From positions 11,410,938-11,474,937 of the forward strand of contig CM026574.1 of the NCBI GenBank assembly GCA_015143295.1: a stretch of DNA of 64,000 nt. The letters run 5' to 3'. The translations under genes and the position numbers were made by a program. Origin of the DNA: Tetracentron sinense (taxonomy: Eukaryota > Streptophyta > Magnoliopsida > Trochodendrales > Trochodendraceae). The notes under the pieces are model-generated. The model saw only the letters and a program-made list of their open reading frames with translations, was not told the DNA's origin and ran no database searches. Positions 45,407 through 56,270 of the stretch are shown here, in pieces (the first letter of the stretch is position 1; each line of letters starts with the position of its first letter).

Positions 45407-46984
45407 CAATCCCAAACTTACACATTGTTAGTCCTCGAGTAATGAAAATAAAATAAAAACTAAATTAAACTAAATCTGCATCCCCTTTCGTGGGACCTTG
45501 ACTTGGTTTTATTTGGCATATGCAACAAGCCTGTTAAGCCCCTAGGTGGCCCTAATGGACGAGTGAAGTCTCGTGAAAGTTACAGTGATGACACCCACAA
45601 ACATCGTACTACCATGTAATTATGTAATATGCTCAAGTAAAACATGCAAGTTTCAAAATAGTGACTGATACATATTCCAAACTTTTAAAATCATATCACA
45701 TACAAGATAATCCACTAATTATTAACAAGTTTAAATTCTCAACTCTCCACATTCTCAATTTCATACAATTGAACCCAATTCTGAATAATTCATCTCATTA
45801 AAGATTAATCATAATTTTCTTTGATTGTGTAATGTGGACTAACAATTGAATATGTGATCTCAACCTAACTTTTCAATTGTTATTCTGTCGACTCACTTGT
45901 CATTGAACTTCATATCAATTTAAACAAACAACCCAAGGCTTTCACTTAATATATATATATATATATAAGTGTGGCTGTGCAAAATCTAAGTCCATTAAGC
46001 ATTCTAGATAACCCGTGTAGTGAGTGTTAGGCCAGTGACTTCCAAACCAAAAGGCTTTAGGGCACCATGGGTCAAGATACCTCTAAGGGATTATTAACTC
46101 GAGTCAAATAGGCTCCAAATTTAAACTAGTCACACTAGGTTATTTTATCAATTCCAAAGCTCACGCAGTTTGACGAGAACTCTCTCTGCTTAGTGAAGCA
46201 AGATGCCTGGTTATTAAATGCAAAACCTGGCCAGGTAACCCATTTTTCTGTCATTTATTTTTCAGTTTAGCCAAGGGTGGTGTTAAATTGTTTAGGTCAT
46301 CCAATTTCTTGTGAGTTAATAAAACATTGATTAATTAGTTTGGTTTCAAACCTCACTAGACAATATGTTAGAGTGCTCGTGCATATAATCCAATTGTAAT
46401 TATGACTTTCACAATTATTTTAAGCTTGAGTAGTTCAGTGAAGGGTTAAAATTGGGTTTATTTGGGATCATGTGTTCTTAAATTTAAATTTATTAATAAG
46501 ACTTGATTATCCTATATGTATCAGAATTTTTCAAATTCAGAATAGTTCAGTCTTAAAAAATATTTCATTGTTTTGCATGTCCTACGCTATTGTATGGTTG
46601 CACAATCACGAAAAATATAATGACTATTATTTTCCAAACCCAAACTTAAAGATTACATTGTCCTCAATGTAAAAATAGAATTAAAACTCAAATAGGAATT
46701 AGAAAAATAATACCTGAATGGTGATATGCAATCCATAGTGAGAAGGTGAAGGGGATGATCATGAATATAGAAGGTATAGAAATCACCCCAAACTTCTTCC
46801 AAACAACACTTAACAGGTTTAGTACACTATAAGAAATACCCACACAACATAGATGCAAATAGTCAATCAAAAGAAAAGTTTTGGATCATCAGTGAATTAT
46901 CAAGTAACAGATTGACTCGATAAAAGTAAAAGAAAGAAATAAAAGCCAGGAGTAGAATTCTGTACATTAGACTCAAGAAAAAAA
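45407..46984 (-). other. Athila 3' untranslated region
   Basis: AT-rich stretch between the env-like region and the LTR, with no frame of note and a (TA)n run at about 45950-45967. Long non-coding DNA here is usual for Athila elements. Confidence 0.5.
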
Positions 46985-48844
46985 AATCCTAACTAAGGAC
47001 TGGAAGCACTGTCTACTGAGGAGGAGGAGGAGGAGGAGGAGGATAGAACTGAGAATCGAACATGGCTTGCATCATCTGATGCATGTCAAAATTGCTCTGG
47101 ATCGGCTGGGCACAGAATGCATCATCTTGGGTCCACCTCTGAACTGTCTGATCTCAAAAATCATGAAACTCTGCCTGATGCTGTTGCAAGGTCTGCCTAG
47201 TCTCAATCTGGAACTATTGCTCGAAGGCCCAGTGCTGATCCTGGATAGCATGGTACTGTTGCTGGGATGCCCATCGCTGATCCTGAATAGCCTGGTAAAT
47301 GGAAAACTCTTGACGAGTCATATGTACCGGGGCATCTGCTTGGGGAGGAGGAGGAGGGGGAGAAGGATGATGAGGAGAGTGATGAAACTCATGAGGAGGA
47401 GACTGATGAGGTGGAGACTGATGAAACTCAGGTGAGTGGGGAGGGGACATATCTACATTAGCCTCATCATCTAGCAACTCATCATCAGCTAAGTAACTAG
47501 AGCGTAGAGCGGGAGCACGAGAGCATCAAATTTCAATTTAGGATAGGGTCGAGAGCGCCTCCGGAGCGTCGACATATATATAAATAATATTTTTTTAGAA
47601 ATTAAGGTTATATTATTAAATACTAAGAATTAATAAATTTTAATCATAATTAAAAGTAGATAAAAAGGACACAAAGGTTGGGTACGATTGTGATTGGGTG
47701 CGATTGAACTTAGGTGAGTTCAATCACAATTGGTGTGTGGTGAAAACCATGAGATCTCATTTATCCACTTAAAAAATAAGAAAACAAAGAAAAAGTGGCT
47801 GAAAAGACAAAAGCTTATGACACAAGTACTGACACAAACTACAAACAATTAATAAAAAGCAAAGCAAAATGATGAATGTGTCTTTTCACCAAATAGTTAA
47901 ACAAATTTTAAGGGAATAAAAATACAGAAACTGTCTTTTGACTTCCTCAGACGATTTAAAGATTCAAAACCGGCGGTTTGTAAATTGTGAAATCGCACTC
48001 TACACACGGATCCGCTCTCAAACCGTGAAAGCGAGGTTTGAGAGTGGGAGCGGGAAGGGAAAGTGACGGTTTGGGTTACTAAGATCATCAGGCATCCTCT
48101 TACCTGTATGCTTGAATAGAATGTTATAGCTCTTGGCCCACTGGGACTCTCCAAACTCTATATCTTGCGCTGAAGGCTCATACGCTGGAAGGACATATCT
48201 CTAGTCAAGCAGTAACTGTATGATCAGGTTTCCAAATAGTAGGTTCCAAGTGTTAGTCCCTGTCTTTTCCAACTGGATGACCGAATCATAAAATTTCTCT
48301 ATACTATTCTAGATATACGCGGCCACATCTAACCAATGTCCACCCCAAAACTCATGAAGTGCTGCTAAAAGAGGTCCCTTTCTCTCAATCTTTTGCCCAA
48401 TCAGATATAAATTTAGTTTGAAGACTGAGTCTACAAACCACAAAGAATGAGGAAATAGCACTTGACGGGTACAGTTTCTCTTCCCATTATCATTATACCT
48501 ATCCTCACACTTGGTCATGATATTCTGGTGGGTTTTGGGGTTCTTATCAAGGGAAGGAGTGAACTCAACTCTGGGTGGTGGACCAATAGGAAACCTAAAG
48601 CTAAGGCAATAAATTCGACAGTTACATCAAATGAGAGACCGTCAATTGAAACTAAAAGAATTTCCACACCATCCTGCATCCCTTTTCTCATGCTCTGGTA
48701 AAATGAGCATACTAGTTGAGGGTACACCTTAGTAGAAGTCCTAAGAAGCCCAATTAGTCCCCACCTCTCAAATTCCTCGATGGTGGAGGCAGTGACCCTA
48801 TGGTTCTTAAAAAAGTCAATGTCAAATTGGGTTTGGGGCTCCAT
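46985..48844 (-). pseudogene. Athila env-like / plant transposon protein region, broken
   Basis: From 48844 the minus strand reads MEPQTQFDIDFFKNHRVTAS, then FERWGLIGLL, YPQLVCSFYQSMRKG and DGVEILLVSIDGLSFDVTVE. This resembles the putative plant transposon protein domain in the ORF after pol of Athila-group elements (VxEFYAN...VRG..I.F....IN). The C-terminal part at 47477-47000 is HSPEFHQSPPHQSPPHEFHH, PSPPPPPPQADAPVHMTRQ, two DQ(R/H)WA(S/F) repeats and a poly-Pro run encoded by (GAG)n on the plus strand. Between them (about 47530-48070) sits inserted DNA. Many stops. The role of these ORFs is not established. Confidence 0.6.
47535..47870. mobile_element. Insert with TTAAC-ATGGTTAAG family half-element
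   Basis: 47590-47740 matches the foldback family: atactaagaattaataaatt, ataattaaaagtagataaaa and the outer arm gcgattgaacttaggtgagt tcaatcacaattgg. The insert interrupts the env-like frame. Its outer boundaries are not clear. Confidence 0.5.
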
Positions 48845-49086
48845 AGTTCACTCTGCAAAATCCCCAAGTGGGTCTTCTACGGCCACTATGGGTTGCTTCC
48901 CGATCATTTTCTTCCTTTTTGGGGGGGGCGGGCGCATATTCTCAAAAAGTTTCTATTTGGAAAAACCACAAATATGTGGCATGTGATATTTTAAACACCT
49001 CACAAACACACCCAAACAATACTTTCAAATTGCTTCCAACAAGCGCTAAGTTTTTCGTCTTCAGCCAAACAAACTCAAAAAAAAAT

Positions 49087-50270
49087 TCAACCGTCTAGGT
49101 GGACGGGATCTTGCAATTCCAAGGTTTCTATGAGTTCACCGGTCACAATACCCTCAACACAGGGCTTCAAAATTTGACCATTAAACTTGAAAATATTCCT
49201 ATCTTTAGGGTCTTTAACCTCAACTACTCCATTCAGAAATACAGTTGTCACAATATAAGGGCCGTCCCATCTAGAACGAAACTTACTGGGGAAGAGACGT
49301 AATCTAGAATTGAAAAGCCAAACTTTCTGATTGGGAACAAAAGAATTTTGTAAGATCGTCCTGTCATGGAAAGCTTTAGTTTTAGCTTCATAGATTTTTG
49401 CACTTTCATATGCATCATTACGCATCTCTTCCACTTCAGAGAGTTGGAGTTTCCGATTTCACTCGCTAGAGTCATATCAAAGTTAAACTTCTTAATGACC
49501 CAAATAGCTTTGTGTTCCAACTCCACCGGAAGATGGCAAGCCTTGCCAAAGACAAGGCAATAGAGAGACATTCCAATGGGGGTCTTATAAGCCGTCCGAT
49601 AAGCCTAAAGGGCATCATTGAGCCTTAAAGACCAATCTTTTCGATTAGTCCTCATTGTTTTCATGAGAATATTCTTGATCTCCCTATTTGATACCTTGAC
49701 TTGGCGGCTCGTTTGTGGGTGGTAAGATGTAGCTACCTTATGAGTGATGGAGTATTTGAGGGTTATAGCCTCAAAATATCGATTGAGGAAGTGTTTTCCT
49801 CCATCACTTATAATTACTCACGGGGTGCCAAAGCGACAAAATATATTCTCTTGAAGGAACTTGACCACAACCTTGTGATCATTAGTCTTTGTGGTAACCT
49901 CTTCCACACACTTGGAGACATAGTCCACCGCCACCAAAATGTATTCAAATCCAAAGGATGGCAGGAATGGGCCCATGACGTCAATACCCCATACATCGAA
50001 TAATTCTACAACTAGAATTGGGGTAAGAGACATCATGTCTCTCCGGAACATTGCACCTAATTGTTGACACCTTAAACAAGTCTGACAAAAGTTATGGACA
50101 TCTTTAAAGATTGAAGGCCAATAAAAACTACTTTGTAAGACCTTAACGACGTTTTTCCCCTCTCCAAATTGACCTCCGTATGCATGCAAGAGAGTGATAA
50201 AAGGTAAGAATACTTTGGAATTCACTCTTGGGCACACATCTCTGAATCACTTGATCTGGGCAGTATTTAA
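49087..50270 (-). pseudogene. Athila integrase pseudogene
   Basis: Integrase joins retroelement DNA to the host chromosome. On the minus strand, the zinc-binding region has [10 protein letters not shown] (second His changed to Gln) and [11 protein letters not shown]. The core has the first Asp in [15 protein letters not shown], the second in [16 protein letters not shown] and the Glu in [12 protein letters not shown]. It ends in [45 protein letters not shown] and [20 protein letters not shown], all signature Athila blocks. A TGA just before VIISDGG and later frameshifts disable it. Confidence 0.88.
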
Positions 50271-52470
50271 ACAATTCCGGATCCTCCCAGAATTAGTATT
50301 TTAATTGGACAAAGAACCGGAATTTGTCTTGCATAGACCATTGAGATGAGATCTTTCCAACTGCGAGATAATTGACAATATCAACAAACCATGGTGGTTT
50401 AACTTGATTTACCTCAAATAGTTACTTGTCCAGAAAAGAGTCATTGACGAGGCAAAGTTTTAGAGAGGAGTTGACTAGGATTCTAGATAAATGGTCAGTG
50501 GCCACATTGTCGGAACCTTTCTTGTCCCATATCTCTAGATCGAACTCCTGGAGAAGAATGATTCATCTAATCAACCTATGCTTAGTGTCCTTCTTAGAAA
50601 GGAGATACCGTAAAGCGGCATGATCAATGTACACTACGATTTTAAAATCTAGGAGATAAGATCGAAATTTGTCAATGGCAAAAACTACAACTGGTAATTC
50701 TTTCTCGGTAGTAGTGTAATGTAATTGAGCATCCGAGAGAGTCTTGCTAGCATAATAGATAGCATTGGGGGGTTCTATTCACCCTTTGCCCTAAAACTAT
50801 CCCGACTACATGTCTGAGGCATCACACATAAGCTCCAATAGGAGAGACCAATCCGGGAGCTGCAAATAGGGATGGTAGAAAGTAGATTGCGGAGCTTCTC
50901 AACAGCTTCATGAAAAGCCTCATCAAAGGAAAATGGGACATCCTTGCAAAGTAAATTGCTCAAAGGTGCAGAAATTTTACTAAAATCCTTGATGAAGTGG
51001 CGGTAAAATCCCGCATGGCCTAGAAAAGATCGAATTTGTCGCACCGTGGATGGTGGAGGGAGATTCGCAATAAGGTCGATATTGGCCTTATCTACTTCTA
51101 TACCCCGTTTGGATATAATATGTCCCAAAACAATACCCTCTTGAACCATGGAATGACTCTTCTCCCAACTCAGAATTAGATTTGTCTCATCGCATCTTTG
51201 TAAAACCAGGGTTAAATGTTGGAGGCAATCTTTGAATGAGGTTCCAAATACGGAAAAATCATCCATGAAGACCTCAAGAAATTTCTCTACCATATCGGAA
51301 AAGATAGACATCATACACCTTTTAAAAGTCATGAGTGCATTGCAAATACCGAATGACATGCACCTATAGACAAAAGTGCTAAAAGGGCATGTAAATGTAG
51401 TTTTTTCTTGATCTTCGGATAGACAGGCACTTGATTGTGTCTAGAATAACCATCTAGAAAAAAATAATGGCTCTTTCCTGCTAGCCTCTCTAGGATTTGA
51501 TCAATGAATGAGTGAAAAATGATCTTTCCTAATCATGGAGTTGAGTTTCCTATAATCAATGCACACACGGCAACTCGTGGTGACTAGGGGTGGAGCCAAA
51601 ATATATGTATAAAAAAGCTAATGGATTTGAGGGTATGAAACTTACGGGTTTGGGGGCGTAGCCCCTGAGAAATTTTTTTGGGGTTATTTTATTATTTTGA
51701 GAATTTTATTCCAGTAATGTCCTTGAGGTCGCCACTTATCCCTATTGATACCCCTTAACTGTGGTTAAGATCTACCCACCTAACGTTGATTTTTCTTAAA
51801 AATATCAATTTGTTTTCAAACCCTAATTAAAATTCATTAACTCCTAAGGTTAAAAAAATTTAATTTTTTTTCTAACCATAGTTAAGGGGTGTCAATAGGG
51901 ACATTTGGCAACCTAAAGGGCATAATCGGACATCATTGGAGGGCCCACTATATATATGACAAAAAAATAGGGGGGCCCACTATATATATATATAAGAAAA
52001 AAATTGGGGGGCCAAGTATACTAAAAAAATTAAAAAATTTATGGGGTCCACTATTTCATACCAAAACGAGATGGAAGTAAATTTTTTTTTCTTTTTTTTT
52101 GGGGGGGCGGGGGCTATGGCCCCTCCCCGCCTGTGGTGGTGACGCGTGTTGGAACTATATCTTCTTCCGGATTAATAACACAGTGATACCGGACTTCTTT
52201 GGTACCACTTGAATGAGGCTTACTCACTTACTATCCGAGATGGGGTATATGATACCCCCATCTAGCAACTTCACTACCTCCTTCATATTTGAATTCAACC
52301 TCCGTTGTGCTTCTCTTGAAGATTTAGCATTCTTTTTAGATAGATGTGATGCATGCACACAGAAGGGTTGTTTCCCTTCAAATCTGCTATGGTCCACCCC
52401 ATAGCTCCTTTGTGTTTTTTGAACACAACCATCAATTGACTCTCTTTCTCATCTTATAGGTCAGATGCAA
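50271..52470 (-). pseudogene. Athila RT/RNase H pseudogene, split by a hAT-like insert
   Basis: The RT entry is GGIIYPISDSKWVSLIQVVP and KKSGITV (about 52170-52260). After the insert at 51585-52135 it continues CRVCIDYRKLNSM (about 51560), then the catalytic block FMDDFSVFGTSFKDCL (about 51260), CDETNLILSWEKSH, VLGHIISKRGIEVDKA and FLGHAGFYRHFIKDFS. The RNase H region (50270-50760) is in pieces only, with YYRERITSCSF-like remnants of the ALLY.YSTTEKELLA block. Several frameshifts and stops. Confidence 0.85.
51585..52135. mobile_element. hAT-like non-autonomous element, 551 bp
   Basis: It is inserted in the Athila RT and flanked by a perfect 8-bp duplication gtggtgac (51577-51584 and 52136-52143). 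The left end taggggtggagccaaaa and the GC-rich right end gggggctatggcccctccc resemble the common plant hAT terminus (C/T)AGGGGCGGAGCC, though the right end is altered. Its core (51717-51905) is a foldback of the TTAAC-ATGGTTAAG family (ccttaactgtggttaagatc and accatagttaaggggtgtca). Confidence 0.8.
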
Positions 52471-53070
52471 TAATGACTGGGAGAGTCTCTTTTGGTCCCA
52501 AAAAGATATATTTAGGTAAAATCGGGAGTGACTTCAACTCAAGAGTAGGTGGTGCCTCTAAGGAAGGGATGACTGGAATGCTAGAGGTGGAAGGTAGTGG
52601 CTCTTTCCTGGCTTTCCAAGGAAGAAATTTCATGTGAGAAGTCAAATTTAGAAAGTTTTTGACTTCTTTAATGGATCCCTCAACATCAAAATCATCTGCA
52701 TTGAAATGAGAGAGACATGCCTCATATGGATCATTAGATAGGATGTAAGGAAGTGAATCCTCAACTATCTCTTCAATAGAATCAAAAATAAAACATTCCT
52801 CATCATCATTTGAGGGTTGTTGGGAAGTGCAAAAGATTTTAAACCGATCCTTTATACTCCTGAACGACACATCCATCACCCCGGTTCGACAATTTATGCA
52901 TGCATTGGCTATAGCCAAGAAGGGTCGACATAGGATCACCAGAATTTGCTTGTTAAGATTTCGGACAGGTTCCATATCAAGTACAAGAAAGTTGACTGGG
53001 CCTTAATTAATACATCTTCAACCATCCCTCGAGGCATTCTAACTGATCTGTCAGCTAGTTGCAAAATGAC
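52454..53070 (-). pseudogene. Athila protease C-terminal part and linker
   Basis: The minus strand from 53070 reads VILQLADRSVRMPRGMVEDV, then after a frame change VILCRPFLAIANACINCRTG. These are the LADRS...P.G..EDVLVKV and LGRPFLATA.A.ID...G blocks that end Gypsy aspartic proteases. The frame continues as an acidic linker (DDEECFIFDSIEEIVED) to 52454. The DSGAS-type active site is missing because the Tat element inserted immediately upstream. Confidence 0.75.
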
Positions 53071-53606
53071 TTGTAAGCACCCAATTTTTACACCATTAGC
53101 TAACCCTGGTTAAAGCTTTTTAACCATGGTTAATCTCCTTCCAAGTCCCTTAACCCTAGGTAAACCATAGGTGAACCCCCAACTAGCCCTAGCCTAAGGT
53201 TAGCCTAGCCCTACCAAACCCTAACCTAAGCCCTTAGGATTTGAGCCCTAGAAAGCCTTAGGCCACTAGGGCTTAAGCCCACAACCCCTAGGAGTCCAAA
53301 TCCTTGGCTTGGGCCCAAGCCCAAGCCTAAAAACAATTCCCAAACCCCCATACGCATGCATGCCCGGGCTAGGACTTGTGGGTAAAAAACCGGTAGGTGT
53401 CGGTAATTCAATTACCGACACCCCTATTTTTAAAAGTCAGGGGGGTGTCGGTAATCAGATTGCCGACATCCCTGGATTTCGATTTCTACTGCATACCACC
53501 CCCTACACGAACAATGCACGCCTGCTACCTTCCTCAGGCACCTCTCCGGCCACGGTAGCCCTTTCGTACCATCGTCCTAATACCATCGGTACCCTCTTTG
53601 GCTCCC

Positions 53607-53616
53607 CTATAAAAAC
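53607..53616 (+). promoter_or_regulatory. TATA box of the Tat 5' LTR
   Basis: The sequence ctataaaaac is conserved at 62341 in the other LTR, about 535-580 bp from the LTR start. Confidence 0.6.
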
Positions 53617-54904
53617 TGAACACCCCCCATAACAAAATCCAACTGCAAAACCCCCATATTCGAAGCTCTGTGTGAATCCAAACCCTCTTAGCTCCTCTAG
53701 CCTTGCCTCAGAGCCGGTAGCAGCTCTCGCAGCCTCCCACCGTGCCTGTGCAGCACCATCGCCTGTAGCAGCTCCGCCATAACACCCCCACAGCTCCACC
53801 ACCAGCTCTGGCATAAGGCAATAGGGTAGGGCTTCCCCTACCCCTTTTTATTATCCTATGTGAGCCCCTGGTCCAATCCAGGGGACTGTTGTTGGCTTTT
53901 TGCAGGTAACCCCATTAAAGGGGCTCCCCCACCTTCACCATAGGTGTGGGGAGCCCCCTAAGAGTAAAGCACCACAACCAGGGGGCCTTAAGGGGTTCTG
54001 GAGGTCCCTCATGCCATGAGGGAACCCTTGGTTCACTCCCAATAGCAGCCCATATGGCTGTTTTCAGGTTTTGAGAAAACTCCAGGGTGTCGGTAAACTT
54101 AGTACCGACACCCCTGTGCATTGCTGTTTCAAGGCTTTGGACCCCACGTGAATGCATTTTTGGGCCAAACCAGAGCAGGGTCATGACCCCCTAGGTCTCC
54201 CCTATAACTTACCTGAAGACACCCAGACCCGTGGTTAAGCCTAACCAGGGTTAAAAATCCAAAAACCAATAGCTATCTAGATGTCGGTAATCAGATTACC
54301 AACATTTATGATTTTATGCAAATAGTGCCACTTTGGCACACGGCCCACACTAAGCCACCCCTAGGGTCAACCATGGGCTCATCTTGTTCCCCTCATGACC
54401 CTCTTCAAAACCATAGGTCGTGGGCCTCTCAATTCATCTCCTAACTCAAGTTACAGGGATTCAAAGTTCAGCAAAAACCATCCAAACTGTCGGTAATTGG
54501 ATTACCGACAGTATGAATTTTGGGCATTTCTGGGCCTTGCAGTAGGCCCACAGCTCATGGGGGCCATCCATTGGACTTGCCTTGACCTCTGGGGTCCATC
54601 CTAAGCTTGACTAGACCTGCTTTTGGCCTTAACCATGGTTAACTCAACCATGAGTAGAAGTTAACCATGGTTAACTCACCAAACCAACTTGGAAAAATCC
54701 TTAAAATTTCAAAAAATAAGGAAAAATACAAAAGACAATAAAATGTTCAAAACATAACCCCCATTGCCTAACCTTGGTTATTCGGACTAACCGTGGTTAA
54801 ACCCATGCCTTAACCATGGTTAGCCCACTTAACTTGAGAATTTTGAGAAAATCCCTAAAATCATCAAATCAACATTGAAGGATCATAATGTAAATGTGGA
54901 CTTA

Positions 54905-55335
54905 CCTTTCGGCCTACCGGGCCCAATCTCGACCTACTAGGCCAAACCGTAGCCTACCGGGCTCACCCTTGGCCTACTGGGCCTAATCCTAAGCTTATCG
55001 GGCTTACCCTTGGCCTACCGGGCCCTACCTTAGCGTACCGGGCTTACCCTAGGCCTACTGGGTTGAACTTAGGCCCATCAGGCTGAACTTAGGCCTACTG
55101 GGCCGAACCCTTAGCCTATTGGGCTTACCCTTGGCTTGTCGGACCCAACCGTAGTTTACCGGACTAAACCCTAAACCTACCGGGCTTACCCTCGGCCTAC
55201 CGGACGCAATCTTAGCCTACCGGGCCGAAACCTAGTCTACTGGGCTCACCCTTGGCCTACCAGGCCGAACTTAGTCCTATCGGGTTGAACCCTAGTCTAC
55301 CGGAGTTATCCTCGGCCTACCGGGCCTAAGCCTAC
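54905..55335 (+). repeat. Degenerate ~20-bp array, cctaccgggc type
   Basis: About twenty units of ggcctaccgggc(c/t)(c/t)(a/c)(a/c)cc(c/t)t(t/c) in one orientation. The same array begins again at 63771 in the right LTR. Confidence 0.85.
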
Positions 55336-55435
55336 CAAACTTCAACCCAAGCCTACGGAGCCCAATCCAACATAACCAAGCATTTGACCAACCCGGTCAA
55401 CTCAACCCTAGTGTACCGGACTAGACCCTAAGCCA

Positions 55436-55712
55436 CACTTGGTGCACACACACAACACACCCCTTAGCTTCGACACGGGCTTATGTGTCAGAACTACGCT
55501 CGATCTGATCTCACCCTGTCTATCCTTCACTCTATCTCATCAGGAGTGCTGCTTAGGGACGAACCCTTCCTCTTTTGAGTCTCACCTAATTCATCGGGTC
55601 TTTATCCGTGTATACTCATGCATCTTAGATTCACATACCTTACCTACGATATTGACTCGTTCTATCTTTCCAGATCCTACCTTATTGAGGCGACAACTTA
55701 AGGACTCAAGCA
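55436..55712 (+). other. Tat 5' leader
   Basis: About 280 bp between the LTR array and the gag remnant. No TGGCGCC-type or TGGTATC-type primer-binding site is visible, so the natural LTR/leader junction may be deleted or altered. Confidence 0.35.
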
Positions 55713-56270
55713 ATGAAACGTAGAGAAGCATTGAGCAGCCAAAAAGTCTTCTTGACAACCCTCCTCTGCCAGGAGTAGGACATCAAGAAAATCAAGGCTC
55801 TCCTCCAGGACATGGCTACCACTCTCGACAAGCTTCGGGTGGCACAAAGGCAAACCCAAATCCGCCCTCCTACCGTTTAGGCAAGCACACCTAGCCCAAT
55901 GGCACAACTATCGAGACCTTCCTCTCCCCTGCTTTCTAAGCCCCAGGCCCCACACAAGTATTTCACCCCTTGTCCCTTTAGCTAGCTCCTACCAGCTCTC
56001 ATTGATAGGAAACTAATCGCACTCCGCAGACCTACACCACTACTACCTCCAGAAAAGGGAGGCCGCAACTACCAGGAGAACGAGCACTGTGCTTTCCACC
56101 AAGGCCCTGGACATTCCACTGATTGCTGCATTACTCTAAAGCATGCAGTAGAGACATAATTGATAAGGGCAAACTTGACTATGTGCCTGGTAGCTGGAGC
56201 TCTTGAAAACCCTGTTTAGCCCATCACTAAGCCGCCGTTGTGCCACCCAGAACAGTGCCTTCACCAGCCC
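55713..56270 (+). pseudogene. Tat-type gag remnant
   Basis: The frame opens MKRREALSSQKVFLTTLLCQ and includes DIKKIKALLQDMATTLDKLR. The diagnostic part is FTPCPFS*LLPALIDRKLIA (family: FTPLPMPLS.VLP.LI....I), followed by NEHCAFHQGPGHSTDCC and TLKHAVE (family: YC.FH...GH.T..C..LKH.I..LI), the degenerate zinc-knuckle end of Tat-lineage gag. Four in-frame stops are present and the gag N-terminus is missing, so only a remnant survives. Confidence 0.7.

Larger units (their letters stand above)
44030..53071 (-). mobile_element. Athila-like Gypsy retrotransposon, 3' part
   Basis: In minus-strand order: partial protease, RT, RNase H remnant, integrase, env-like region, long 3' untranslated region and 3' LTR. 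The 5' part (protease active site, gag, 5' LTR) is cut off by the Tat element at 53072 and should resume beyond the right edge of the window. It carries a 551-bp hAT-like insert in RT and a MITE-containing insert in the env-like region. Confidence 0.8.
53072..55435 (+). repeat. Tat-like 5' LTR
   Basis: It starts TGTAAGCACCC. It contains five hairpin words of the form TGTCGGTAAT..ATTACCGACA, a 15-bp-arm hairpin at 53920-53957, a TATA at 53607, several TTAACCATGGTTAA palindromes and a terminal array of cctaccgggc words. The exact 3' end is not certain because I could not find a primer-binding site. The last sequence shared in type with LTRs of this group is near 55430-55500. Confidence 0.75.

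Noticed and set aside
53503-53814. Open frames inside the Tat LTR
   Set aside because: Corresponding frames are not kept in the other LTR and no domain is visible.
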